Shown: piece after piece, positions 10,059 to 17,691 of the stretch | Position numbering within the stretch: the stretch's first letter is position 1 | Layout: each line of letters opens with the position of its first letter | Made by a program: the position numbers and the translations under genes | Notes under the pieces: generated by a model | The model's input: only the letters and a program-made list of their open reading frames with translations | Told to the model about the DNA's origin: nothing | Databases searched by the model: none | Source: Curtobacterium luteum | GTDB lineage: Bacteria; Actinomycetota; Actinomycetes; Actinomycetales; Microbacteriaceae | NCBI RefSeq assembly: GCF_001475545.1 | Contig: NZ_LDQC01000037.1 | Coordinates: forward strand, 1-50,928 | Direction of reading: 5' to 3' | Length of the DNA stretch: 50,928 nucleotides

Positions 10059-10712
10059 TCAGAACAGCCCGTCGCGCCGGTCCTCGCCGAAGCCGTCGAA
10101 CCCGCGGAACATGTCGGACACGAGCGCCTCGATCTGCGGCTCGACCAGTCGCTCGACGGCCTCGGCGATCCGCGGCCGGTGCTCGACGAGCGCCAGGCAC
10201 ACCGCCGTCCCGGTCGCGCGGGCGCACTCGTCCGAGAGCTCGATCTCGTGTCGGAGCGCGGCCTTCGCCTCGTCGGACAGCGGCTCGCGCGGCGCCTGCT
10301 CCCCCGCACCGGTGCCGGTCAGCTCGCCGAGGGTGAACAGGAACGGCGCGCCGGGCGACGGCTCCGGGTCGACGTCGAGGCCCTGGAACTCCGGCGACAG
10401 CCCCTCGGTCGGCTGGTAGCCCGCCTGCTGCTTGCGGGACGCCGCCCGTTCGAGTTCCCGTTGCAGCAGCGGCAGGTTCTTCGCCGTGTACTCGTCGACG
10501 GCGTCCTCGACGATGGTCGAGATCCGGCCGATCAGCGCGTGCTGGACGGCGTGCGGCACGTCCGGTCCGAAGCCCGCCGCGCGGGCGATCGGCGAACCGG
10601 TGCACTTCCGGCAGATGCGGGTTCGGGGTCGGGCGGTGCTGATCTGCCACCGCGGGAGCCACCGCAGCCAGACGTCGACGGCGCTGCGCACGCGACCGTC
10701 GATGCCGTCCAT
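10059..10712 (-). CDS. Hypothetical protein, alpha-helical, conserved-looking
   Basis: 217 aa, family not recognised. No signal peptide or membrane segment. The N-terminal 40 residues are Arg/Trp-rich with a CRKC pair (about 34-37); the middle and C-terminal parts look helical and charged (EDAVDEYTAKNLPLLQRELE; EIELSDECARATGTAVCLAL; ERLVEPQIEALVSDMF). The start is well supported: a TACTGT box lies 6 nt before the ATG at 10712. It lies between DUF3054 and DUF3097, all on the minus strand, but each has its own start signal, so an operon is not certain. Confidence 0.65.
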   Translation of the reverse strand: MDGIDGRVRSAVDVWLRWLPRWQISTARPRTRICRKCTGSPIARAAGFGPDVPHAVQHALIGRISTIVEDAVDEYTAKNLPLLQRELERAASRKQQAGYQPTEGLSPEFQGLDVDPEPSPGAPFLFTLGELTGTGAGEQAPREPLSDEAKAALRHEIELSDECARATGTAVCLALVEHRPRIAEAVERLVEPQIEALVSDMFRGFDGFGEDRRDGLF

Positions 10713-10718
10713 CCCTCA

Positions 10719-10724
10719 ACAGTA
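10719..10724 (-). promoter_or_regulatory. -10 box of a probable leaderless promoter, hypothetical gene
   Basis: TACTGT on the minus strand (10724 to 10719), 6 nt before the ATG at 10712. Confidence 0.65.
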
Positions 10725-10781
10725 GGCCTGGAGGACCGGATCACCCCGCCATCCCGCGCGCGTGGGCGAAACGGCGGGCCC

Positions 10782-11723
10782 TCAGGCCCTCGGTTCCGTC
10801 ACGAAGTCGATGAGCTCCTCGACACGGCCGAGGAGCTGCGGCTCGAGGTCCGCGAACGTGCGGACCCGGCCGAGGATGCGCTGCCAGGCACGCGCGATGT
10901 CGGCATGCTCGGCGTGCGGCCAGCCGAGGTGTCGGCAGATGCCCTGCTTCCACTCGATCGAGCGCGGGATGGTCGGCCACGCCTCGAGACCGAGTCGCGC
11001 GGGCTTCACCGATTGCCAGACGTCGACGAACGGGTGCCCGACGACGAGCACGTGCGCGCCCCACTTCCCGCGCATCACGGCGTCGGCGAACCGGGACTCC
11101 TTCGAGCCCGGCACGAGGTGGTCGACGAGGACGCCCACGCGGCGCTCCCGGGTCGGCCGGAACTCGTCGAGGACGTCCGCGAGGTTGTCGACCCCGGAGA
11201 GCTCCTCGACGACGACGCCCTCGACGCGGAGGTCGGCTCCCCAGACCTTCTCGACGAGCTCGGCGTCGTGCTTGCCCTCGACCATGATCCGCGACGGCAG
11301 CGCCACCCGTGCGCGCTGCTGCTCGACCGCGAACGATCCGGACGCGGTGCGGAGGCGACCACCGTCGGTCGCGTGCCGCACCGACGGGGTCGACCCGGGC
11401 CTCCCGGCCGCCGGAGCAGCCGCGGCAGACTGCGCGGGCGCGCCGTTCCCGGGGCGCCGACCGACCGGCGCCTGCGGACGTCCCAGCGTGACGAGCTCGC
11501 CCTCGAGCAGGAACTGCCCGGTGAAGGGGAACGACCGCGTGCGGCCCTTCCAGTCCTCGAGCTCGACGTTGCCGGCCTCGAGCCGCACCACCGCGCCGGC
11601 CCACCCGGTCGCGGGGTCCTCGAGGACCATGTCGCGCTCCAGCGGCACCTGCCGCACCTTCTGCACGCCCCGCGAGCGCCAGTCGCCCGAGAGGACGTCG
11701 TTGCCGTACCGGTCGTCGTCCAC
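10782..11723 (-). CDS. DUF3097 family protein
   Basis: 313-aa protein of the actinobacterial DUF3097 family, function unknown. The N-terminus has the conserved DRYGNDVLSGDWR region; a Pro/Ala-rich linker (about residues 75-120) follows. The second half starts with RIMVEGKHDAELVEKVWG (around 145-162), a Toprim-like nuclease motif (E..GKxD), and continues through GVDNLADVL, GVLVDHLVPGSKES and HPFVDVWQ with several conserved acidic residues. I infer a nucleic-acid role from the Toprim resemblance only. The GTG at 11723 is chosen over the longer open frame because a TACGCT box stands 7 nt before it and a longer form would run into the divergent gene's leader. Confidence 0.82.
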   Translation of the reverse strand: MDDDRYGNDVLSGDWRSRGVQKVRQVPLERDMVLEDPATGWAGAVVRLEAGNVELEDWKGRTRSFPFTGQFLLEGELVTLGRPQAPVGRRPGNGAPAQSAAAAPAAGRPGSTPSVRHATDGGRLRTASGSFAVEQQRARVALPSRIMVEGKHDAELVEKVWGADLRVEGVVVEELSGVDNLADVLDEFRPTRERRVGVLVDHLVPGSKESRFADAVMRGKWGAHVLVVGHPFVDVWQSVKPARLGLEAWPTIPRSIEWKQGICRHLGWPHAEHADIARAWQRILGRVRTFADLEPQLLGRVEELIDFVTEPRA

Positions 11724-11730
11724 CCGCAGG

Positions 11731-11740
11731 AGCGTAGTGT
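11731..11740. promoter_or_regulatory. Two overlapping divergent -10 boxes (DUF3097 and alcohol dehydrogenase)
   Basis: On the minus strand TACGCT (11736 to 11731) is 7 nt before the DUF3097 GTG. On the plus strand TAGTGT (11735-11740) points to the dehydrogenase, giving it a leader of about 57 nt. The boxes share two bases, so the two promoters probably exclude each other. Confidence 0.55.
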
Positions 11741-11803
11741 CGACCCGGCCCGGGACGACGTCGACCGGCCGAGCACCCCACAACCCCGACGGAAGGCAAT
11801 CCC

Positions 11804-12853
11804 GTGCGCGCAACGATCATCCACGCCCCGAACGACATCCGTGTCGAAGAGCGCGACCGTCCCGCGATCATCACCCCGAAGGACGTCGTCGTGCAGGTCG
11901 TCGCGGCGTGCGTCTGCGGCTCCGACCTGTGGCCCTACCGCGGCGTGACGGAGACGAAGCAGCCGCACGGCATCGGCCACGAGCTCGTCGGGACCGTGGT
12001 GGCGGTCGGCGACGAGGTCACCGACCTGCACGAGGGCGACTTCGTCATCTCCCCGTTCACCATGAACGACGGCACGTGCCAGGCCTGCCGTCACGGCATG
12101 ACCACCGGGTGCGAGCACCTGTCCGGCTTCGGCGGGAAGGACGCGTACGGCGACCCGGTCGGCGGCGCACAGGCCGAGTACGTGCGCATCCCGGACGCCT
12201 CGGCGACGCTCGTGAAGGTCCCGGGACCGGTCGACCCCGCGCTCGTCCCGTCGCTGCTCACACTGTCCGACGTCTTCTCGACCGGGCACCACGCCGCCGT
12301 GTCGGCGCAGGTCGGTCCCGGGCGCACCGTCGTCGTGGTCGGTGACGGCGCCGTCGGGCTCTCGGCGGTGCTCGCGTCGAAGCGACTCGGCGCCGAGCGC
12401 ATCATCGCGATGAGCCGGCACGCGGACCGGCAGGCGCTCGCGCGGGAGTTCGGCGCGACGGACGTCGTGGCCGAGCGCGGTGCCGAGGGCGTCGCGGCGA
12501 TCCGTGCGCTGCTCGGCGGCGACCTGGCGGACTCCGCGGTCGAGGCCGTCGGCACCGAGGAGAGCATGGACCAGGCCCTGCACTCGGTCCGCCCCGGCGG
12601 CGCACTCGGCTTCGTCGGGGTCCCGCACGGGGTGCCCACGATCGGGACGCGCTACCTCTTCGACACGAACATCACGGTCGCGGGCGGCATGGCCCCGGCG
12701 CGGAAGTACATCCCCGAGCTGCTGCCGGACGTGCTCTCGGGCGCGATCGACCCCGGCCGCGTGTTCGACCTCGAGCTGCCGCTCGACGAGGCCGCCGAGG
12801 CCTACCGGGCGATGGACGAGCGCCGCGCGATCAAGGTGCTGCTGCGTCCGTAG
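11804..12853 (+). CDS. Zinc-dependent alcohol dehydrogenase family protein
   Basis: 349-aa medium-chain dehydrogenase/reductase. Catalytic zinc ligands are visible as CGSDLW (about residue 38) and GHELVGTVVAVG (about 58). The Rossmann motif VVVGDGAVGLSAV (about 173-185) indicates NAD(P) binding. The structural zinc lobe has only three of the usual four cysteines (DGTCQACRHGMTTGC), with Asp in the first place. The substrate is unknown. The GTG at 11804 has a strong GGAAGG ribosome site 7 nt upstream, unlike its leaderless divergent neighbour. A perfect palindrome follows the stop. Confidence 0.9.
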   Translation: MRATIIHAPNDIRVEERDRPAIITPKDVVVQVVAACVCGSDLWPYRGVTETKQPHGIGHELVGTVVAVGDEVTDLHEGDFVISPFTMNDGTCQACRHGMTTGCEHLSGFGGKDAYGDPVGGAQAEYVRIPDASATLVKVPGPVDPALVPSLLTLSDVFSTGHHAAVSAQVGPGRTVVVVGDGAVGLSAVLASKRLGAERIIAMSRHADRQALAREFGATDVVAERGAEGVAAIRALLGGDLADSAVEAVGTEESMDQALHSVRPGGALGFVGVPHGVPTIGTRYLFDTNITVAGGMAPARKYIPELLPDVLSGAIDPGRVFDLELPLDEAAEAYRAMDERRAIKVLLRP

Positions 12854-12881
12854 CGCGCCGCGTCCCCCGCGCGACCACGAC

Positions 12882-12925
12882 CGGACGGGAGGCACGGTGC
12901 GGATCCGCACCGTGCCTCCCGTCCG
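12882..12925. terminator. 44-bp perfect GC palindrome after the dehydrogenase gene
   Basis: Two perfectly complementary 22-nt arms meeting at GGA|TCC, containing GGGAGGCACGG and its complement. It begins 29 nt after the stop. No T-tract. Confidence 0.8.
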
Positions 12926-12976
12926 TCGGCCACCCGCGTTCCGCGGTGCGGAACCCGTGTTTCGGATCTGTGAACA

Positions 12977-12997
12977 AACCTTTCAGTAAAGAAGGTT
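12977..12997. promoter_or_regulatory. Candidate operator of the sugar operon
   Basis: Inverted repeat AACCTT (12977-12982) and AAGGTT (12992-12997) in an unusually A/T-rich patch, spanning about -39 to -19 relative to the ROK gene start. Location and symmetry fit autoregulation by the ROK protein encoded directly downstream. Binding is inferred. Confidence 0.5.
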
Positions 12998-13003
12998 GTC
13001 CGT

Positions 13004-13009
13004 TACAGT
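13004..13009 (+). promoter_or_regulatory. -10 box of a probable leaderless promoter, ROK regulator
   Basis: TACAGT followed by 6 nt and the ATG at 13016; TTGTCC about 11 bp upstream is too close for a standard -35. Confidence 0.65.
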
Positions 13010-13015
13010 CCTCGC

Positions 13016-14251
13016 ATGAGCACACGCGGACGCACCCCCGGCCAGCCGGGACTGCTGCGCGTGCTCAACGACCGTGCGGCCCTCGAGCTGCTGCTCGACG
13101 AGGGGCCCCTCACCCGCAACGAGATCGCCGGCCGGACCGGACTGAGCAAGCCCACCGCTGCCGAGATCATCCGCCGGCTCGAGTCCGCCGACCTCATCCG
13201 GGCCGCGGGCACCGAGGCCCAGGTCGGTCGCCGAGGGCCGAGCGCCGCGGTGTACGAGGCGATCACCGACCGCGACCTCGCGGTGGCGGTCGACGTCCAG
13301 CTCGTCGACGTCCGGTCCACCGTGGTCGACGCGCTCGGGCAGACCTACCCCGTCGCCACGCACACCATGACGCCCGACGAGGTGCGCGGGCCCGGAACGG
13401 ACATCGTCGCCGCCGCGATCGCACGCGCAGCGTCGGCTGCCGGCATCGACGAGGACCTCGTCACGGCGGTCGCGGTCGGGGTGCAGGCCTCGGTCGACCA
13501 CACCACCGACACACTCATCTTCACGGACGGCCTGCCCGGTTGGCCGCGTGAGCGCGTCGCGGCGACGCTCTCGGCCGGACTCGGCGTGCAGGTCGTCATC
13601 GAGAACGACGCCAACCTCGCCGCGATCGCCGAGCGCAGCATGGGCGCCGGCCGGGCCGTCGGCTCCTTCGCGCTGTTCTGGATGGCCGAGGGCCTCGGCA
13701 TGGCGCTCGACCTCGACGGTCGCCTGCACACCGGGGCCTCCGGCGCCGCCGGTGAGATCGGCTACCTCGGCGTCCCCGCCGACGCACGCCCCATCGACCC
13801 GACGGCCACGATCATCGCGGACCTCATCTCCGAGTCCGCGATCACCGCACTCGCCGCCGAACACGGGATCACCGCTCCGGACGGCGCTCCAGCCGACTGG
13901 CGCGAGGTGCTCCTGAAGCTGCCCGGACTCCCCGAGCAGCACCCCTTCACGACCGCCCTCGGCGAGCGCATCGGGCACAACGTGCTGCCTGCCCTCGCCG
14001 TCGCCGATCCCGAGACGGTCGTCCTGCACGGCCCGACCGGCATCGCGGGCGGTCCCGCCCTGGCCGCCGCCGTGACCGCCTGGCTCCGGACCCGCACCCG
14101 CTGGTCCACCGCCGTCGTCGCGCCCGGCGTCCCCGACACCCCCGTCCTGCACGGAGCACGGCACGTCCTCATCGACGTGGTGCGCTCCGCGCTCGCCGGC
14201 CGGGTCGACCGCATCAGCGACGATGCGCCGGCCCCCGTCGAGCGCACCTGA
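13016..14251 (+). CDS. ROK family transcriptional regulator
   Basis: 411 aa. An N-terminal winged helix-turn-helix (about residues 20-65: LTRNEIAGRTGLSKPTAAEI) is followed by a ROK domain with ENDANLAAIAE (about 198-208) and GASGAAGEIGYLGV (about 242-255), the sugar-binding region. I find no cysteine in the protein, so the zinc-binding Cys cluster of ROK sugar kinases is absent; together with the HTH this points to a NagC/XylR-type repressor rather than a kinase. It is first in a co-directional sugar operon and probably senses the imported sugar or its phosphate. It also probably represses its own promoter through the nearby inverted repeat. Confidence 0.88.
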   Translation: MSTRGRTPGQPGLLRVLNDRAALELLLDEGPLTRNEIAGRTGLSKPTAAEIIRRLESADLIRAAGTEAQVGRRGPSAAVYEAITDRDLAVAVDVQLVDVRSTVVDALGQTYPVATHTMTPDEVRGPGTDIVAAAIARAASAAGIDEDLVTAVAVGVQASVDHTTDTLIFTDGLPGWPRERVAATLSAGLGVQVVIENDANLAAIAERSMGAGRAVGSFALFWMAEGLGMALDLDGRLHTGASGAAGEIGYLGVPADARPIDPTATIIADLISESAITALAAEHGITAPDGAPADWREVLLKLPGLPEQHPFTTALGERIGHNVLPALAVADPETVVLHGPTGIAGGPALAAAVTAWLRTRTRWSTAVVAPGVPDTPVLHGARHVLIDVVRSALAGRVDRISDDAPAPVERT

Positions 14252-14293
14252 CCAGCACCACCCCACCCGCACCACTCGAGGCACCACCACCCG

Positions 14294-14339
14294 GCCCTGT
14301 CCCAGGGCTCTTCGGCGCGCCCGGAAACGGGCTGCGCCG
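14294..14339 (+). promoter_or_regulatory. Two hairpins between the ROK regulator and the binding-protein gene
   Basis: A 6-bp hairpin (14294-14308, TCC loop) is followed by a stronger one (14313-14339): 11 bp, one bulged T, closing on a GAAA tetraloop. They lie in the 114-nt gap before the solute-binding protein gene. The pair could be a partial terminator or a 5' stabiliser letting the binding protein be expressed at a level different from the regulator. Confidence 0.6.
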
Positions 14340-14365
14340 GAGCGAGCGCAGAGAGCGAGTCCCAC

Positions 14366-15706
14366 ATGTCACTCCCCAGTCCCAGGTTCCGGCGCGTCGT
14401 CGCCGCGACCGCCGTCGCCGCCACCGGAGCGCTCGTCATCGCGGGCTGCAGTTCGGGGTCGAGCGCCCAGAGCATCGACAAGACCGCACCGAAGGAACTC
14501 AAGGGCACCGTCTCCCTCTGGCACTTCTTCACCGGTCGCGAAGCCGGCGTCGTGAAGAGCGCGGTCGACGGGTTCGAGAAGGCGAACCCCGGCGTCACGG
14601 TCGACATCCACGCCGGACAGGACGACGAGAAGCTGCAGAAGGCGATCTCGTCGGGCCAGAACATCGACGTCGGACTGTCCTACTCGACCGCCATCGTCGG
14701 GAGCTTCTGCTCGTCCGGTGCCTTCCGCGACCTGACGCCGTACATCGAGCGGGACGAGGTCGACCTGTCCGACATCCCGAAGGCCGTGCGCTCGTACACG
14801 GAGTACAAGGGCAAGCGCTGCACGCTGCCGGCCCTCGCCGACGTCAGCGCGCTGATGTACAACAAGCCGCTGCTCGAGAAGGCCGGGATCACCACCCCGC
14901 CGAAGACCCTGGACGAGCTGAAGACCGATGCGCTCAAGCTCACGACGTACAACGCGGACGGCTCGATCAAGCAGCTCGGCTTCAACCCGCTGATCGACTT
15001 CTACGAGAACTCCCCCGAACACTGGGCGCCGATGGTCGACGGCCGCTGGCTCGACAGCAAGGGCAACAGCGTGATCGGCACCTCGTCGGCGTGGAAGAAG
15101 CTCATCACCTGGCAGAAGGACTTCGTCGACGAGATCGGCTACGACAAGCTCAAGGCGTTCACGTCGGGCCTCGGGCAGGAGTTCGCCGCCGACAACGCGT
15201 TCCAGACCGGTCAGGTCGCGATGCAGATCGACGGTGAGTACCGTACGGCGTTCATCAAGGACCAGAAGCCGGACCTCGACTACGGCACCGCGCCGACCCC
15301 GGTGATGGAGGGCCTCGGCAACTACGGCTCGACGTACATCGCGGGCAACGTGGCGGGCATCGCGAAGGGTTCGAAGCACCCCGAGCTCGCCTGGGCACTC
15401 CTGAAGTACCTGTCGACGAACACCGACGCGCAGGTCACGATGGCGAACGGGCTGAAGAACATCCCGACGATCACCTCGGCGCTCGAGTCGCCGAAGCTCG
15501 AGGTCGACGAGAACTACAAGACCTTCGTCGACGTCGCGGGCAACAAGGACACGATGACCTCACCCGGCACCGCGGACGGCGCCGCCTACATCGGCACCTT
15601 CACGAAGTTCTGGCAGGCGTACCAGGAGAACGGCGGGAACCTCGACCAGAAGCTCAAGCAGCTCGACCAGGACATCGACAACGCGAACCAGCTGGCGGGT
15701 CCGTGA
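14366..15706 (+). CDS. Sugar ABC transporter substrate-binding lipoprotein
   Basis: 446-aa family 1 extracellular solute-binding protein. Lipoprotein signal peptide: RFRR charged start, hydrophobic core and lipobox VIAGC at about residues 24-28, so Cys28 should be lipidated and the protein anchored outside the membrane. The mature part has the typical GTVSLWHFFTGREA start and GEYRTAF and AYIGTFTKFWQAY segments. It should capture an oligosaccharide or glycoside for the two permeases that follow. Its stop overlaps the first permease start (TGATG). The ATPase that powers the importer is not in the window; these systems often share an MsmK-type ATPase encoded elsewhere. Confidence 0.92.
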   Translation: MSLPSPRFRRVVAATAVAATGALVIAGCSSGSSAQSIDKTAPKELKGTVSLWHFFTGREAGVVKSAVDGFEKANPGVTVDIHAGQDDEKLQKAISSGQNIDVGLSYSTAIVGSFCSSGAFRDLTPYIERDEVDLSDIPKAVRSYTEYKGKRCTLPALADVSALMYNKPLLEKAGITTPPKTLDELKTDALKLTTYNADGSIKQLGFNPLIDFYENSPEHWAPMVDGRWLDSKGNSVIGTSSAWKKLITWQKDFVDEIGYDKLKAFTSGLGQEFAADNAFQTGQVAMQIDGEYRTAFIKDQKPDLDYGTAPTPVMEGLGNYGSTYIAGNVAGIAKGSKHPELAWALLKYLSTNTDAQVTMANGLKNIPTITSALESPKLEVDENYKTFVDVAGNKDTMTSPGTADGAAYIGTFTKFWQAYQENGGNLDQKLKQLDQDIDNANQLAGP

Positions 15707-16776
15707 TGACGGACGTCACCAGCCCCGGAACCGACAGCCTGGAGGCGCGGGCCGCCCGCGCCTCCCGGCCCGCCTTCCCGAAGGGGTCGGCTCCCGACCC
15801 CGCTGGCGGCACCGCGCACTCGTCCCGTCGGAACACGTCCGGTCGGCGCCGCAGCGCCGAGTCGCGGCGCAGGCTCGTCGCCCTGACGATGCTCGCGCCG
15901 GCGCTCCTCGGGCTCGTGGTCTTCTTCGTGTACCCGTTGGTCGCGTCGATCGTGTACTCGTTCACGCGGTACAACCAGCTGCAGGAGCCGCAGTTCGTCG
16001 GGCTGCTCAACTACCGGTTCCTCTTCACGCAGGACCCGCAGATCGGCGCGGCGGTCGTCAACACGCTCTGGTTCGTGGTGATCCTCGTGCCGGTGCGGAT
16101 CGTCTGTGCGCTGCTCGTCGCCGGACTGCTCAGCCGGGCGAAGACCGCCACCGGGTTCTGGCGGACGCTGTTCTACCTGCCGGCCCTCGTGCCGCCGGTG
16201 GCGAGCGTCGTCGCGTTCGTGTTCCTGTTCAACCCCGGCACCGGCCCGGTGAACCAGATCCTGCGGTTCTTCGGCATCGACGGTCCCCTGTGGTTCAACG
16301 ACCCGTCGTGGTCGAAGCCGTCACTCGTGATCATGGGCGTCTGGGTGATGGGCGACATCATGATCATCTTCCTCGCGGCGCTGCTCGACGTGCCCCGAGA
16401 CCTGTACGAGGCGGCGTCGCTCGACGGTGCGAACGGCCCCCAGCAGGTGCGGCACATCACCCTGCCGACCATCGCGCCCGTCATCGGGTTCGCGGTCGTC
16501 ACCGGGGTGATCGCGGCGCTGCAGTACTTCACCGAGGCGGCGGTCGCGTCCGGGGTGGCATCGGGCAAGGCCACGATCGGCGGTGGGACGGCGGCGCAGC
16601 TCGGGTACCCGGGCACCTCGCTCCTGACCTACACCGAACTGCTGTACCAGCACGGGTTCGCGAACTTCCAGTTCGGGTACGCCTCGGCGATGGCCGTGGT
16701 CCTGTTCGTGGTCACCGCGATCGTCCTCGTGTTCACGATGCGCCGCATCTCCGTCTTCCGACCGGAGGAGTCCTGA
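15706..16776 (+). CDS. Sugar ABC transporter permease, MalF/UgpA type
   Basis: 356 aa with about six membrane segments after a long, Ser/Arg/Pro-rich cytoplasmic N-terminus of about 55 residues. The ATPase-coupling EAA loop is clear: LYEAASLDGANGPQQVRHITLP (roughly residues 228-249). The ATG at 15706 overlaps the binding-protein stop by one base; a GTG one codon earlier in the same frame is less likely. Residues about 11-22 are encoded by a palindrome resembling the intergenic repeat family, so part of the N-terminal extension may come from such an element. Confidence 0.92.
   Translation: MTDVTSPGTDSLEARAARASRPAFPKGSAPDPAGGTAHSSRRNTSGRRRSAESRRRLVALTMLAPALLGLVVFFVYPLVASIVYSFTRYNQLQEPQFVGLLNYRFLFTQDPQIGAAVVNTLWFVVILVPVRIVCALLVAGLLSRAKTATGFWRTLFYLPALVPPVASVVAFVFLFNPGTGPVNQILRFFGIDGPLWFNDPSWSKPSLVIMGVWVMGDIMIIFLAALLDVPRDLYEAASLDGANGPQQVRHITLPTIAPVIGFAVVTGVIAALQYFTEAAVASGVASGKATIGGGTAAQLGYPGTSLLTYTELLYQHGFANFQFGYASAMAVVLFVVTAIVLVFTMRRISVFRPEES
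15737..15769. repeat. Palindrome inside the permease coding sequence
   Basis: A 15-bp stem with one mismatch (GGAGGCGCGGG, CCG loop, CCCGCGCCTCC plus flanking pairs). The GGAGGC/GCCTCC arm matches the intergenic terminator-like palindromes. It is read in frame as EARAARASRP. Confidence 0.6.
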
Positions 16777-17684
16777 TGACCGCCGTGTCCCAGTCCCCGC
16801 TCGCTCGCGCGCCTCGTGGAGCAGCCCCCGGCAGCACTGCGCCGGGCACCGCCCGCGGCCCGCGGCGGAGCCTGCTCGTCTGGATCGCCGAGCACGCGGC
16901 CCTCGTCGCGCTCGGGGTGCTCACGATCGCGCCGATCGTGTTCGTCGTGCTGACCTCGCTCATGTCGAGCAACCAGGCACTGACGGCGTCGATCGTCCCG
17001 AAGCCGTTCGACCCCGCGAACTACGGCCGGGTGTTCACCGAGCTGCCCCTCGCGCAGTGGTTCGGCAACTCCGCGCTGTACGCCGTGCTCGCGACGGCGT
17101 TCATGCTCGTCAGCTCCGTGCCGGCGGCCTACGCCCTCGCCCAGATCAGGTTCCGCGGCGCGAACGCGATCTTCACGATCATCATCGTGGCGATGCTCCT
17201 GCCCCCGCAGGTGACCGCCGTGCCGGTGTACGTCATGTGGTCCGAGCTGCACCTCACCGGGACGCTGTGGCCGCTCATCCTGCCGAACCTGCTCGGCGAC
17301 GCGTTCAGCATCTTCCTGCTCCGCCAGTTCTTCCTGACGATCCCGAAGGAGTACGGGGACGCCGCCCGCATGGACGGCTGCAGCGAGTGGGGCGTGCTCG
17401 CGAGGGTCGTCGTGCCGATGGCGCGGCCGGGCATCGCGTCGGCGGCGATCTTCATGTTCTTCCACTCCTGGAACGACTACTACGGACCGCTGCTCTACGC
17501 GTCCGAGAACCAGGCGGCGTGGCCGGTGGCGTACGGCCTCGCCACGTTCCGCGGGCAGCACGGCACCGACTGGTCGATGACGATGGCGATGACCGTCGTC
17601 GTCATGGTCCCGGTCGTCGTCATCTTCTTCTTCGCACAGAAGGCATTCGTCGAGGGCATCGCGCTCACCGGCGTGAAGGGATAG
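16776..17684 (+). CDS. Sugar ABC transporter permease, MalG/UgpE type
   Basis: 302 aa with about six membrane segments and the EAA loop EYGDAARMDGCSEWGVLARVVVP cut short here to its core GDAARMDGCSE (around residues 192-202). It partners the preceding MalF-type permease. The ATG at 16776 overlaps the upstream stop (TGATG) and a GGAGGAG ribosome site lies just before it inside the upstream gene, indicating tight translational coupling. Seven bases separate its stop from the glycosidase start. Confidence 0.92.
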   Translation: MTAVSQSPLARAPRGAAPGSTAPGTARGPRRSLLVWIAEHAALVALGVLTIAPIVFVVLTSLMSSNQALTASIVPKPFDPANYGRVFTELPLAQWFGNSALYAVLATAFMLVSSVPAAYALAQIRFRGANAIFTIIIVAMLLPPQVTAVPVYVMWSELHLTGTLWPLILPNLLGDAFSIFLLRQFFLTIPKEYGDAARMDGCSEWGVLARVVVPMARPGIASAAIFMFFHSWNDYYGPLLYASENQAAWPVAYGLATFRGQHGTDWSMTMAMTVVVMVPVVVIFFFAQKAFVEGIALTGVKG

Positions 17685-17691
17685 CACCACA

